Shown here piece by piece: positions 1 to 9,782 of a stretch of 64,000 nucleotides of DNA (position 1 is its first letter; each line of letters begins with the position of its first letter). This DNA is from Isoetes taiwanensis (Eukaryota; Streptophyta; Lycopodiopsida; Isoetales; Isoetaceae). The translations under genes and the position numbers were made by a program. The stretch lies in NCBI GenBank assembly GCA_021234155.1, contig JAJEKV010000002.1, positions 20,273,761-20,337,760 on the forward strand, read 5' to 3'. A model generated the notes under the pieces. That model saw only the letters and a list, made by a program, of their open reading frames with translations, did no database searches and was not told the origin of the DNA.

Positions 1-380
1 TTAGAAGATTCACAGATGTATTAAAAGGATATAGTTAATCATCAACAAGTAATACTACTTTTTATCTTCAACAAATAACAAAGAATTAACTATCCAAGAT
101 GAATACCACTCTCCATCCTTTCTTTTTCTCCTGCAGTCTCAAAACAGGGTTAATCACTAAAATTTCGATAACTCAAAAAATATTTATCCTTTTTAGCTGA
201 TTTTTGTTCCTACTTAAACTAGACTTTAAGTTCTTTCCAGCAAGCTTTAGATCGCATGAATCTGATCTATATTAGAAAAGTTATGGCCTTTCAAAGCAAG
301 GCTATCTTTTTACTCCATAGCTGCGACTTTCTACTTTTGCTTTTGCATCAAACATAAGTTATAGACTGTACAACGAATCT
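1..380 (-). mobile_element. Internal 5' region of a minus-strand Copia-like element, cut by the window edge
   Basis: This stretch lies directly downstream, on the minus strand, of a primer binding site and LTR edge at 381-394. It should therefore be the 5' untranslated leader of an LTR retrotransposon that runs off the left edge. No reading frame longer than background is visible. I assign it by position only; the gag that would prove it is outside the window. Confidence 0.45.
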
Positions 381-393
381 GGCTCTGATACCA
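381..393 (-). promoter_or_regulatory. Primer binding site (initiator tRNA-Met type)
   Basis: The minus strand reads TGGTATCAGAGCC immediately after an LTR end in ..TTCTAACA. This is the standard plant Copia primer binding site, complementary to the 3' end of initiator methionine tRNA. It fixes the orientation (minus) and the inner LTR edge at 394. Confidence 0.8.
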
Positions 394-672
394 TGTTAGA
401 AATATGAGACACACAAAACTTTTCCCACAAGACAAGATCAAATTTTATTCATATGAGATACATATTTATAAATCAATATGAGCCACTATTGGACTAGTGC
501 CACAAATAGGCAAGAGTGCTATATGTGACATATGTGCCATACATGGCAAAAGGTAAAGGTGCACGTCTCCTATAGAAAGGAGATTCCAAACATAAGTTTC
601 CTGGGAGAAGGCAACGGTTCCGGCCTTTGGCTTTGGCAGAGGTTCAATTTCACAGGGCTTCCTTTTAGAATA
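394..672 (-). repeat. LTR (inner edge certain, outer edge unknown) of a minus-strand Copia-like element
   Basis: Read on the minus strand, the segment ends in CA directly before the primer binding site. It has a TATA-like TATAAATA near 465-475 and an AATAAA polyadenylation-like signal near 440, in the order expected for the U3-R-U5 part of an LTR. The outer border is not visible; 672 is placed where an unrelated ORF begins and is a guess. Confidence 0.5.
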
Positions 673-1086
673 TCAGTGTTCTGTTTTTTTATTACTTCCT
701 TGCCGGACTGGGATTTGGCGGTCCTGGCAGATCCCAGATTCATTTTTTTCTTTCCTGTCTTTGGAGGTCGTTGAAGCATTTTTGGCCAGTTTGGTCTCCA
801 CAGAAGCAGGTCTTTTGAACTCTTCAGGTGCCATTAAGTAGATCGATTCAGATGCCTTGCTATGACTTAGGGGCAAGACATAAGCCCTCTTGTTCCTTTG
901 GATTCTAATGAGGCCGACTTGGCCAGAATGTTCGAATCCTCGAAGCCTTGTTTTGTTTTCTCTGTTTAAGTTTGAGAGTTTAGAAATTTCTGTATTTTCT
1001 GAAGATGGGTCCGCTTCATAGGGACAGACTTCATTCTGGATCAGCTTGTTGCTCAGTACTAGCGGCACTATTAGCACAGGATCCAT
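673..1086 (-). CDS. Unrecognised 137-residue ORF
   Basis: This is an open minus-strand frame of 137 codons, rich in Lys, Arg, Glu and Ser, with a hydrophobic start. I see no family motif. It lies just upstream, in minus orientation, of the LTR region, so it may be host sequence flanking the insertion, part of the LTR, or chance. It may continue through splice sites I cannot place. Treat it as a hypothetical ORF only. Confidence 0.2.
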   Translation of the reverse strand: MDPVLIVPLVLSNKLIQNEVCPYEADPSSENTEISKLSNLNRENKTRLRGFEHSGQVGLIRIQRNKRAYVLPLSHSKASESIYLMAPEEFKRPASVETKLAKNASTTSKDRKEKNESGICQDRQIPVRQGSNKKTEH

Positions 1087-1341
1087 TCCACTAGTCCATG
1101 GTATTGCCTAGCTTTGCTATCCGTAAAAAAATTCGGTGCTCATTGACAGCCAGTGTGAATTTCTCCTGCTGCCTTTGCTATCTTCTGGAAAAGCTTTGGA
1201 TTGTGGATATTTTGTGACAGACTAATGGTTTTTGTTAATTTCAGGTGCAACATTGGAGCTTCCATGAGGTTCACGTACAAAAAATTAGAGTCCGTTGATG
1301 GACAACACATTCGTCACATTGTTCCAAATCCATGGATATTA

Positions 1342-1495
1342 ACTTTTTGCCAAAAAAAAACAAGGTGCTACACCGTTGCCCTTTATATCCCGAGGGTGAA
1401 GTGGCTTAAATCATACTTTTGCCAAAAAAAACAAGGTGCTACGCACGAAGGGTTGCCCTCCATATCCCGAGGGTGAAGTGGCTTAAATCATACTT
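1342..1495. repeat. 77-bp tandem duplication
   Basis: Two adjacent copies share an A-rich stretch, CAAGGTGCTAC, then ATATCCCGAGGGTGAAGTGG and CTTAAATCATACTT. They differ by a few substitutions and a short insertion in the middle. The period is about 77 bp, measured between the two CCCGAGGG positions (1389 and 1466). No coding role is evident. Confidence 0.85.
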
Positions 1496-1613
1496 CAAAG
1501 TCATGTTTTAACAATCAAAATTGCTACTTCAGAATATACAATACTTGATACCATGACTTTATGAAGATTGGCTTGAAGAAATCTCTGGTCCTTGTCATCA
1601 CAACAACCCCCAA

Positions 1614-1632
1614 TTTTTTTTATTTTTTTTTA
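1614..1632 (-). other. LINE 3' poly-A tail (T-run on plus strand)
   Basis: A T-run broken by single A residues sits at the 3' limit of the minus-strand LINE. Read on the minus strand it is the A-tail left by target-primed reverse transcription. It marks the 3' end of the element. Confidence 0.7.
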
Positions 1633-1833
1633 AGAACTGTGTCATCAATATATTAAAAGAATGGTAATGTTACAAAGCAAGTGAGGAGGAAGGAGAGCTG
1701 CCCCAAAGAGACAGCGATACCTCGACACTCCATAACAAACTCACAGAAAAACTGCAACTCTACTGCTGTACAAACCGACCATCACCATCTACAACATCCA
1801 AGAAGTCCCGCCAAATGGCAAACTTCCGCTCTA

Positions 1834-3131
1834 CTAATCCCGGGAACACCAGAAAGCTTTGAAATAGCTTGTATCTAAGTCGAGGAATGTGGAGAGGTCA
1901 GCAGGCTGGTGAAATCGAAGATCCCAACCGTCGCCCGCTTCCAAATCAGCCACACCAACCAAGCCACACCACGGATGCAAGGCTTGCTTTAAGAGCCTGC
2001 CAAGCACCGGGATACACATGAAAAACAATTGTTGGCTAGTCAATCTCACGAAAACGAGAGCCCTAACCCAACCCCAGGCAGCCCTGCAAGTGAGGGCATA
2101 AAACCGCACAATGCTCCACATTGTCGCGATGAAGGCCACAACAAGGGCAGAGAGGGCTCACACCGGGCTAAGCCCGACTCACAAGGGCATTCACCACGAC
2201 ACCGGTGCACCACCGAGAAGTACCCTAACCTTCTGCGGGAAGTGAGCTCCATGTCCACGCCCAAACCGAAGCCATCGAGAACCCGAAGGCTGCAAAGACC
2301 ACTTGCCTAAAGGGGGGCGGTGTGTCATGAATAACCAAAGATCCGGTAACAAGACCGCACAAAACAAGAAGACACAACATCCGGATGAACCTTCCAAACC
2401 TGCACCACCACATCATCACGAGGGACTATAGGTATGTGTAGCGGAATACTCCCCCGCCACTTGTTCCCGAGATAGCCCGGTCCACGCCCCAGCGTAAAAG
2501 CGAAGCTCGAAGAACTCCCATGAAGCTAGCCGACCACCCCAATACCAATCCTCCAAGGTTGGCACAACTTATTTCGCCTCCAACAGGGCTCGCGCCAGAG
2601 CATCCACGGTGGCAGCCTAAGGGCAAGTGCCAGGGGTAGAGGAACCCACAAGAAAGGAGAAGAGTGGTGATAAACCGAGGCATAATCTAGTTGGAAGAGC
2701 ACACGCACATGATCCCAAGCCCGCAACACCCCCGAGAAAAGGGGATGCATGTGGGAAAGGCTCGAGACCATATAACAATTGCCCGGGGCAACTCCACATG
2801 CACGCGGCTTCCCAAATGCCACACAATGGCGAAGAGCGCAACAACAAGGTTCGCACCGAGGAGAAGATGCTCCATCCTGCGAGTAATGCTCCAAACAAAC
2901 TTGGAGACCAATACCTTACTATGCGGTGCCAAATCCGAATGGCCAAGCCCCCATCCTCCCCGGAGGAGACACTTCCACCAAACCACTTTAACAACCGCCC
3001 CTTCATCATCCCGCCCACACAAAATTTGAACAATCTTATCGAAAAGCACAGTATCTTACCCTCGGGAGCTAACATCGCAGATCTTTGTATACACATGAGT
3101 GCTACAAAGTATTGACTTGGCAATAGTGATC
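1834..3131 (-). pseudogene. LINE post-RT region with zf-RVT zinc finger (frameshifted)
   Basis: This continues the LINE polyprotein after the RT. Around 2690-3040 the minus strand has the connection-region pattern FDKIVQIL followed by KVVWWKCLLRGGWGLG, matching the usual KVxWxxxCxPxxxGGLG. At about 2060-2150, in another frame, CPCCGLHRDNVEHCAVLC gives the C-x2-C, EH and C pattern of the zf-RVT domain. At least two frameshifts separate these parts. In intact LINEs this part follows the RT thumb and probably contacts template RNA or DNA. No RNase H domain was recognised. Confidence 0.65.
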
Positions 3132-4483
3132 CTACCTGCCACATGGACAACTTGCTACCTTCCACCAATTGAGGTGTTTCTGCAACCCCTGCAAAATCTC
3201 ATCCCACACCCTCCCCATGGACACATCCCCTCCAAAGGGAATACCCAACAGCTTAGTACACACATTACCTGAAAGCACCTTCCAAGGGAATAGAGCCAAA
3301 CAAGGGGGAGGCGGAGTCAGCTGGGCCCATAATGCGGAGCATTTACCCCAATTCAGAAGAATGCCCGAGGCCAAGGAGAAAGTATCCAGCAAACCCTTCA
3401 CATTCCGCAAATTCCTCTCTTCTGCCACCAAGAAGAGGAAAGTGTCATCGGCGAACTGGTTAATAATCTGTTGGCTACCATCCTGCATCCGAAGCCCATC
3501 CACCACCCCCTCCTCCACTGCAGCCAAAAACAACTGAGACAGTGCCTCCTCCACAATCGTAAACAAAAATGGCGCCAAAAGGCACCCCTGACGCACCCCT
3601 CTGCCTAAGGAGAAAAAGGCGGAGGGTTCACCCTGGCACACCACCGTAGCTCGTGCTGACCTATGCAGCTTCATGACTGTCTCTGTAAAGCGTGGACCAC
3701 AGCCCAATGCTAACATCATGGCAGACAAGAACTCCCAACGGACACTATCGTAAGCTTTGGCAAAGTCAAGCTTAAGATAGGCAATGCCTTGACCTGTTCT
3801 CCTGGCCCAATAAAGGCCCTCATAAGCCGCGACAACATTAGTCAAAATGTTCCTCCCAGGAACAAACCTAGACTGCACCTTACTAATGGAAGAAGTCAAC
3901 ACCGGCTTCAACTTCTCTGCCAGGGCTTTCGCAATAATCTTATACACAGAGGACAACAAGGAGATAGACCTCCAATCATTAATAGTAGAAGGCTGCTTAA
4001 CCTTGGGAATCAAGGAAATGCATGCAGTATTCAAGATCCTATCCATTTGAGAAGACTGCAGCAACTCAAGATACACCTGGTACACAAACTCACCAACCCA
4101 CTCCCAATAAGTCTGAAAGAACTCCACGGGGATGCCATCCAGCCCAGGACATTTATCCTTGGCCATTCACATACATGTCTCCGCTAAATCCTCTCTGGAG
4201 AGCTCCTGCTCCAAGCTCTCACGCTGGTGAGGCAGAATAGATGGCTTAACAGCCCCCAAAACAAGCTCCTGCATCTCTTGCTCATAGGGAAGAGTGCGCG
4301 TGCGAAAAACCCTGAGAAATGAGCATGCACATACCTTTGCAAATCAGCGGGATCCTCCAAAGTCCGGCCATCAGGCAAAGCAAGGGACGCCATAGATGCT
4401 GCATATCGCCGATGCCTAGCTGCTCTGAAGAACACCGACGAACTTGTATCCCCTTCCTTCAGCCAGGTAAGGACCGCCTTCAC
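3132..4483 (-). CDS. LINE reverse transcriptase (group II-like, RVT_1)
   Basis: The frame at 3132-4166 opens with KCPGLDGIPVEFF, the usual start of plant LINE RTs. It then shows LDFAKAYDSVRW (first catalytic Asp), GVRQGCLLAPFLF, and INQFADDTFLFL, where FADD replaces the common YADD and still carries both catalytic Asp residues. The preceding frame (4184-4483) has the WLKEGDTSSSVFF linker found between endonuclease and RT. A shift near 4170 separates the two. The enzyme would copy LINE RNA at a nicked target. The RT core is over 340 residues without a stop, so this part is well preserved. Confidence 0.85.
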
Positions 4484-4504
4484 ACGCGCCTCCTACACTT
4501 TAAC

Positions 4505-5386
4505 CTACTCTAGAGCAACAATACGCTGCAACACTGCATTCTCCCTAATGCCATCAAAAGGCTGCGCCCGAATCTTCTCCAACTCCTGATAGAGACCATG
4601 CAACTCCTGCTGCTCCTGCTGCACACGATGCCTACCAAAGACCTTGGCAAAACGCTTCACCCTGACCAACGCAGTCACCATACCAGACATACCCTTCAGA
4701 GATGAAAAGGTATCAAGCCACAACTCCCGGCACTGGGCCGAGAAATCCGCATCACCCAGAAGCCGGATGTTCAAACGGAACACCGTCCTAGAGGGCCGAG
4801 AGGCAACCGCACCCTGACTGGACACAACCTGAGGGTAATGATCAGAAATGGAAGTAGACAGAATGTTACTCTGGTGCAAAGAGGGCGCACCATCCAGTGC
4901 GCATGGGGAAGCATAGCACCGGTCATGCCTAGCATACGCCCGGCCCGCACCAATCTGTCTATTACAATAGGTGAAAGACAAGTCCCCAGGGACCTCAACC
5001 AAGGCCAAATCCTGCAACAAATTAGACCATTGGTCCCTTTCAAACCCATGCACAGCCTAGGTTCCAGAACTAGAGCGATCCTCTACTCGCTCTACCATAT
5101 TGAAGTCCCCTAATAGCAACCAAGCGACCTGCAACCCACTAAGAGCTCCCCGCTGAGAAGGCTGATTAGGGGCATAAACATTAACAATCCCCCACTCTTG
5201 CCCTCCCTCCAACCACTTAATTATTGCCCACTGACCAAACCTGTCTGCTGCAGAGTACGTGACCTGCACATCCATCCTCCAAGCAATAAGAGTACCCCCA
5301 CTAGTCCGCCCAGAAGAAGAAGCAATAGAGACAAACTGGCTACCAACCATATTCAAGCACAATTTCATTAAATATGGACTTTCCGC
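4505..5386 (-). pseudogene. LINE apurinic-like endonuclease, C-terminal part
   Basis: Two abutting minus-strand frames (5057-5368 and 4505-5053) carry the downstream endonuclease motifs: SGGTLIAW, LLGDFNMVE (catalytic Asp and Asn) and SISDHYP (the SDH motif). A single-base shift near 5053 joins them. The N-terminal part of the same domain is displaced to 9593-9782 by the insertion. In LINEs this domain nicks the target DNA to prime reverse transcription. Confidence 0.75.
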
Positions 5387-5398
5387 AAGTCCATAAAT
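5387..5398. repeat. Target-site duplication, left copy (12 bp)
   Basis: AAGTCCATAAAT occurs here and again at 9581-9592. The LINE endonuclease frame resumes outside the two copies, so they mark a 4182-bp insertion. The length of 12 bp does not match the 5-bp duplications of LTR elements or the 8-9 bp of hAT and MULE elements. Confidence 0.7.
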
Positions 5399-5879
5399 AT
5401 CTCAAATGGTAGCTATTGTCTAGAATACAGGGTTGTAAGAGCATATTTTGCACAAAAAGATGAACTAGAACAACTTTAAGACATTAAAATTATACATAAT
5501 TTCATTAAAACATCATACACTTTTCAAAGCTTTCATATAGCAATTGAAAGTAAAGTTAATGTTATGAAAATGTTAAAGTTTCAAATATCCATCATCCGTA
5601 TGTTATGCGACTGCAATTCCTCATCAATTGGGAGACTTTTCTCGGCTCTTCTGGGATTATTGCTATTTTCCTGCACATACCCGGGTAAATGTTAGTATTG
5701 TAATAGGTCATCGAGAGGGACATACAAGTGTGAAATTGGGCGACCGCCGTATTTAAGTCTAGCTTCACGTCCAATAACATATTTATTAATGTTATGGAAG
5801 TGTTGCTTAAAGGGGCATTATGCAAAAAGAATTCAATTAACTAAGAAAAAACTAAAGAATTAAAATTAAGTAAACTAAA

Positions 5880-6010
5880 GCTAACCTAACCTAACCCTAA
5901 CGGCTAACCCTAACACAGCTTCTATCCATGGCAAAAAACCTATCGGGTATGGTATTGCCCAACGGCTAACCCTAGCTTCGAGCTATGGCAAAACCTATTG
6001 GCTATGGTAT
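5880..6010. repeat. CTAACC-rich patch and degenerate direct repeats
   Basis: A short run of CTAACC/CCCTAAC units is followed by degenerate copies of a phrase like GGCTAACCCTA..CTATGGCAAAACCTAT. It resembles interstitial telomeric sequence, but the unit is irregular and is not the TTTAGGG type usual in plants. Confidence 0.3.
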
Positions 6011-6184
6011 GGCATAAAGACCTGTAGCTGGTATGGCCGAGCTTGAAACTTGGCGGGTATGGCCGAGATGGGGTATGGCGATGGCGTATGACCCATTTCG
6101 ATATCGTGTTTTAGGGCCAAGCTCGCATCTTGTTATTCAAGAAGAAGCTAGGGACCGAAGTTTGGCACCATGGGCGAAGTTTGG

Positions 6185-6510
6185 CACCATGTTGGAGTTT
6201 GGCACCATGATCGGATTGAAGTTATCCCCAATGAAGAGGGCAGCAGAATCACTCCTTCATTTGTGGCCTTCACAGACACAATATTTCATCGAGAGATCAG
6301 CCCGAGAGTGAGGTCGCCATGAATCCCGCTAGTATTACTTGTCTTTTGCCATAAATCCTCGTTAGTATTGCCGCCATGAATCTGCTCTCGTATTTCAAAG
6401 TAGTTCACGGAGATGTAGATGACCATAATGGTTGAAATATTATATGGATGAAGGATTTGCTTCAAATGGTGCTTGTTTTGAGGCATGTCTGCATCTAAGG
6501 ATATAAGAAA
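6185..6510 (+). pseudogene. HSP70 N-terminal gene fragment
   Basis: Read across two plus-strand frames, this segment gives VGVWHHDRIEVIPNEEG, then SRITPSFVAFTDT, then after a frameshift EVAMNPASI, then FKVVHGD, and near 6450-6490 QMVLVLR. These line up in order with the N-terminal ATPase domain of cytosolic HSP70 (the VGVWQHDRVEII, NRTTPSYVAFTDT, QVAMNP, FKVV and MVLVKMRE blocks). Stops and frameshifts make it nonfunctional. The codons for VWHH are triplicated just upstream (TTTGGCACCAT, 6153-6210). It lies inside the 4.2-kb insertion and is probably a captured or retroposed host fragment. Family identity is well supported; the capture mechanism is inferred. Confidence 0.7.
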
Positions 6511-7039
6511 ATATTAAGTTTAACAGGATTTGTGCATCAGGAATTGCTTCAAAGAGCATATGTGGCAGGCGGATTTCTTTCCACACAGGACTAGGACTGA
6601 GTTACAGTTACTAGACAAGACAAGAGGTAAAAAAAATGATGCTCCTGCAAATTTCTTGCCGGATTTCTTGCCAGACATGACTCACTTATAGTTATTAGTT
6701 ACTAGACTACAGGTTCCTAGACAAGACAAGATTTAAAAAAAATGAGTTTGTCCCACACAGTGATCGTCCTGCAAATTGGGCGGACGCCAGATTTCTTGCT
6801 AGACCGGGTGCCTAGGCGAGAGGTCAAAAAAAATAAACCGGTCACAAGATAGACAAGACCATTGTTAGGGCCTTGAAATTGGGCGGTCGCCCAATTCAGT
6901 ACAACAAGGTGGTCACTTGGAGATATATGGTGAACAATATCTACATTACAATACATATATTTCCTTCACATGTTTGTATTCAATATGCTAGAGAAGCACA
7001 CTTCAATTCTTCATTGAGCATATTCTTTTTTTTTTTAAT

Positions 7040-7630
7040 TTAATCATGTGATGTCCGGGCGGTGGCAAGAGGCAAGGTGCCAAATTGGGCCCGCCCAATT
7101 TGCACCCCCAAGTGATGTCCAAGGTGGCAAAGATGCGTGCAAGGTGGTGCCACTGGCGCCTACCAATTTGCAACCCCAGGGTGATGTCCGGGCAAGATGC
7201 GTAAGGTGGTGCCAAATTGCCACCAATTTGCAACTCCGTGATGTCCTCAAGCGTGGCAAGATGCGCAAGGTGGGGTGCCAAATTAAGCCAGAAGGGGTGC
7301 CAAATTGGGCGCCCAATTTGCACCCCCGTGCGATGTCCGTCAGGCGCATGCGTGCAAGGTGGGTGCCATCATGCTCACCAATTTGCACCCCTGTGATGTC
7401 CTGGCGGGCGATGCGTGCAAGGTGGGTGCCAATTGGGTTACCTTAATTTGCACCCCCTAGGTGATGTTTGGGCAGGCAAGATGCGTGCAAGGTGGGCAAG
7501 GTGGTGCCAATTGCCCAATTTGCACCCCCTGTGATGTCCGGCGTGGCGATATGCGCAAGGTGGGGTGCCAAGTGATGTCCGGCAGGCAAAGATGAGGCAA
7601 GGTGGGGTGCCAAGTTGGAAACTCCATACA
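7040..7630. repeat. GC-rich minisatellite, about 60-bp units
   Basis: Roughly nine imperfect units repeat the phrases GTGATGTCC, GGCAAGATGCG, GCAAGGTGG, GTGCCAAATTGG and CCAATTTGCACCCC. Units vary in length from about 45 to 75 bp. Related phrases recur once at 8700-8820. Open frames across it in several phases merely reflect the repeat and are not called as genes. Confidence 0.8.
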
Positions 7631-8105
7631 ACATGAGGGGGAAGACCTAATGGGGCCAATCTTATTAAGTAAAAGTGAGCCTTGTTAAAGCAAAATACAA
7701 CATGCACACCCAACAAAAGGTAAAAAGAAAACAAGGGCCATGCACCATTGAAGTGGGCATATAAAGCCAATAGAACAAACTATACAAAAAGGAATAAAAC
7801 ACTAATAAATGATACAAAAGGAATAAAAACACTAAGAAAGGAGATATGCTAACCTTTGGCGGCCTTGGACATGCAAAAACACCTCAAAATGTTCTCTAGA
7901 AGATGAAGCCTTTATGAAACATGGAAAAACACCTCAAAAGGTCCTCCAGAAGATGGCCGCCTCCAAGGAAGAGGAGCAGATAAGGAGGAGGATGAGGAGG
8001 TTGCATGCATGATGGGGAAGTGGCATGCTCATAATGAAAGGTCATGCATAGTTAGTGGGCCCATAGAGCGTGACCATTTCAAAATTCAAAATAAAAGGCG
8101 CCACA

Positions 8106-8192
8106 TGGACCATTCACGTGGTTGTTCAGGTTCAAATTTTAAATTTCCCCCCTCAACTCAACATTGTCGCGTGGACCATTCACGTGGTTGTT
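8106..8192. repeat. 66-bp tandem pair carrying a CACGTG G-box
   Basis: TGGACCATTCACGTGGTTGTT occurs with a single base of freedom at 8106-8126 and 8172-8192. Both copies are followed by TTCAAAxTTxAAATTTCCCCCC-like sequence. Each copy has a CACGTG palindrome, a classic plant bZIP/bHLH site. Regulatory use is not shown by the sequence. Confidence 0.65.
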
Positions 8193-8817
8193 GAGATTCA
8201 AAATTCAAATTCAAATTTCCCCCCCTTTCTAAAAACTTGCTATCCTTTCCATCTTCCGAAGCGTCTCACTACTCGTCATTGCCGCCTCGACTAAACCCCT
8301 TTGCGCTTAGCGTATTGACTTCGCGACTTTTTCGTGATTTGCAATTCAAGGTTGTCATTTTATTGCAATTCTAGATCTATTTTAGTGTTATTTTAATTTT
8401 GAATGGAGAATAGATCTCCTTTATCTAGTGCTCTAAGTACCCATGTTTCTCTTTGGTTGAGAATTGCAGCATGCATTGCCACACTGATAATGAGGTGATA
8501 AGACACACTCTTTTGCTTCAAGATGAGGTATGACCTTTTATTGTCGAAATGACATAGCTACTTCTCATAAGGTTTGATTTAAGAATGAGCGAACAATGTT
8601 GTTGTCAATAATTTGTTATGCTACTAGCTTGGCTCAACTTGTGGTGATTGTAAGTCAACAGGTAGGGCTCAGTCTGCTGAAGACCAAATCCCGTGCACAG
8701 AGATAAGGGAGACGCCCAAATTTGTGCACGCATGGGGCCCAATCTCGCGCATTGAAATGGGGCGAGCGCCCAACTTGGCAAGCCCAAATAGGGCGGGCGC
8801 CAAATTTGCAGGCCAAT

Positions 8818-8842
8818 TTTTTTTTTTTTTTTTTTTTTTTTT
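8818..8842. repeat. Homopolymer T run of about 25
   Basis: An uninterrupted T tract follows GCAGGCCAA. It may be the A-tail of a minus-strand retroposed sequence lying to its right, or a simple microsatellite. Its true length is uncertain, as for any long homopolymer. Confidence 0.7.
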
Positions 8843-9352
8843 TCACATTTTTCCCATGTTTTCATATATTTTTCAGATGTGTTTTGTGCTTGGAAATGCA
8901 AGGGTTTCAATTTATAATGATATATCTTTCTTTTTTTGCAGATGATGAACATATTCAAAATGGACGTCTGGTTTCAAAAGGGTTAAATTCTTGCTACAAC
9001 GATTCACGGCCACCTCATTTAGTTCCAACTGGCTCATAGTGTTGAAGAGGTGTCTGAAGTCAGGGTAACACACTCTAGGAGATGCTAATTGCTCACAATA
9101 GAGGTATGACATCACAATAGTTTTGGGAAAAGATTTTGTATCATTATAGATCCGAGTGTTGCAGTGACTTGATATGTGATTTGATATCTTTTATATATTT
9201 CAATAAGCATGTGCACACCTCCTCGATATTGATGAGAGCTTGATCGGCACTGCTTGGGCCTTTTGTTTTTGGATGCCTCATCATGTACCACAAAAGCATC
9301 AAGCCATCACCATAAAGGCATGTTTTGTAATGGTGTGCCCCGATGATGTCTT

Positions 9353-9580
9353 GTGTCCGACGTGGGTAGGGTATGCTACTCAAGAGCCCCAATGGATGAT
9401 AAGAAAGAAAACTTTGAGACTATCCAAGTGACTTGTTGGGAGCCTGTCCCTTCTGATAAGAAGAAGCTACTCAATCTTGTCAAGATTCCGTGGTTGTTGT
9501 TGAAGCATATCAAAAAAAAGACTCGTTGGGGATGTCTCATAGTATACCTTAAACCTGTCATCGGCGAAGTCCGTCCAAAA
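9353..9580 (+). CDS. Unrecognised ORF at the right end of the insertion
   Basis: This plus-strand frame has about 76 codons inside the insertion and runs out into the flanking LINE. It is Lys-rich, with the phrases VTCWEPVPSD and LVKIPWLLLKHIKKKTRWG. I do not recognise it. It could be a captured exon, since the same insertion also holds an HSP70 fragment. The frame has no convincing start. Confidence 0.2.
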
Positions 9581-9592
9581 AAGTCCATAAAT
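9581..9592. repeat. Target-site duplication, right copy (12 bp)
   Basis: This is a second exact copy of AAGTCCATAAAT, matching 5387-5398 and bounding the 4.2-kb insertion. Confidence 0.7.
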
Positions 9593-9782
9593 TCAGGTAT
9601 TGTCCAAAAATAATGAAACTATGCTTATTCATGAGCCTGGACATATCACCCATGTGACACTTATGCTCCTGAATGCAAACAATATCAGGACGCAACTGCC
9701 GAAGTGCCAAAGAAACACGGGCCCTCTTACTACTAGAGGACCGCACCCCCCGCACATTCCAACTAAGGATCGACCTATTCAT
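9593..9782 (-). pseudogene. LINE endonuclease, N-terminal part
   Basis: The minus strand starts MNRSILSWNVRGV, the conserved SWNxRG opening of plant LINE endonucleases. It then has LRPDIVCIQEHK, whose Glu is the metal-binding residue of the ETK-type motif. The domain is cut at the 12-bp duplication and resumes at 5386. The frame overlaps the end of ORF1 by a few bases, normal for plant LINEs. Confidence 0.8.

Larger units (their letters stand above)
5399..9580. mobile_element. 4.2-kb insertion of unknown class inside the LINE endonuclease
   Basis: The insert is bounded by a 12-bp direct repeat and interrupts a recognisable LINE domain. Its ends show no inverted repeat (left ATCTCAAATGG, right GTCCGTCCAAAA). 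It holds an HSP70 fragment (6185-6510), a GC-rich minisatellite (7040-7630), a 66-bp repeat pair (8106-8192), a long T-run (8818-8842) and a short plus-strand ORF near its right end. I see no transposase. It is most likely a non-autonomous or retroposed element that gathered host sequence, or several successive insertions. Confidence 0.55.

Noticed and set aside
2617-3168. 183-residue ORF as an independent gene
   Set aside because: It overlaps the frameshifted LINE post-RT region, and the KVVWWK..GGWGLG pattern is in a neighbouring frame; it is part of the LINE.
5880-5925. CTAACC/CCCTAAC run as an interstitial telomere
   Set aside because: Only a few irregular units, and not the TTTAGGG type expected in plants.
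7048-7446. 132-residue plus-strand ORF and overlapping minus-strand ORFs
   Set aside because: All are translations of the minisatellite; open in several frames and on both strands.
8605-8958. Overlapping ORFs on both strands around the T25 run
   Set aside because: They encode poly-Lys or poly-Phe from the homopolymer and have no family resemblance.
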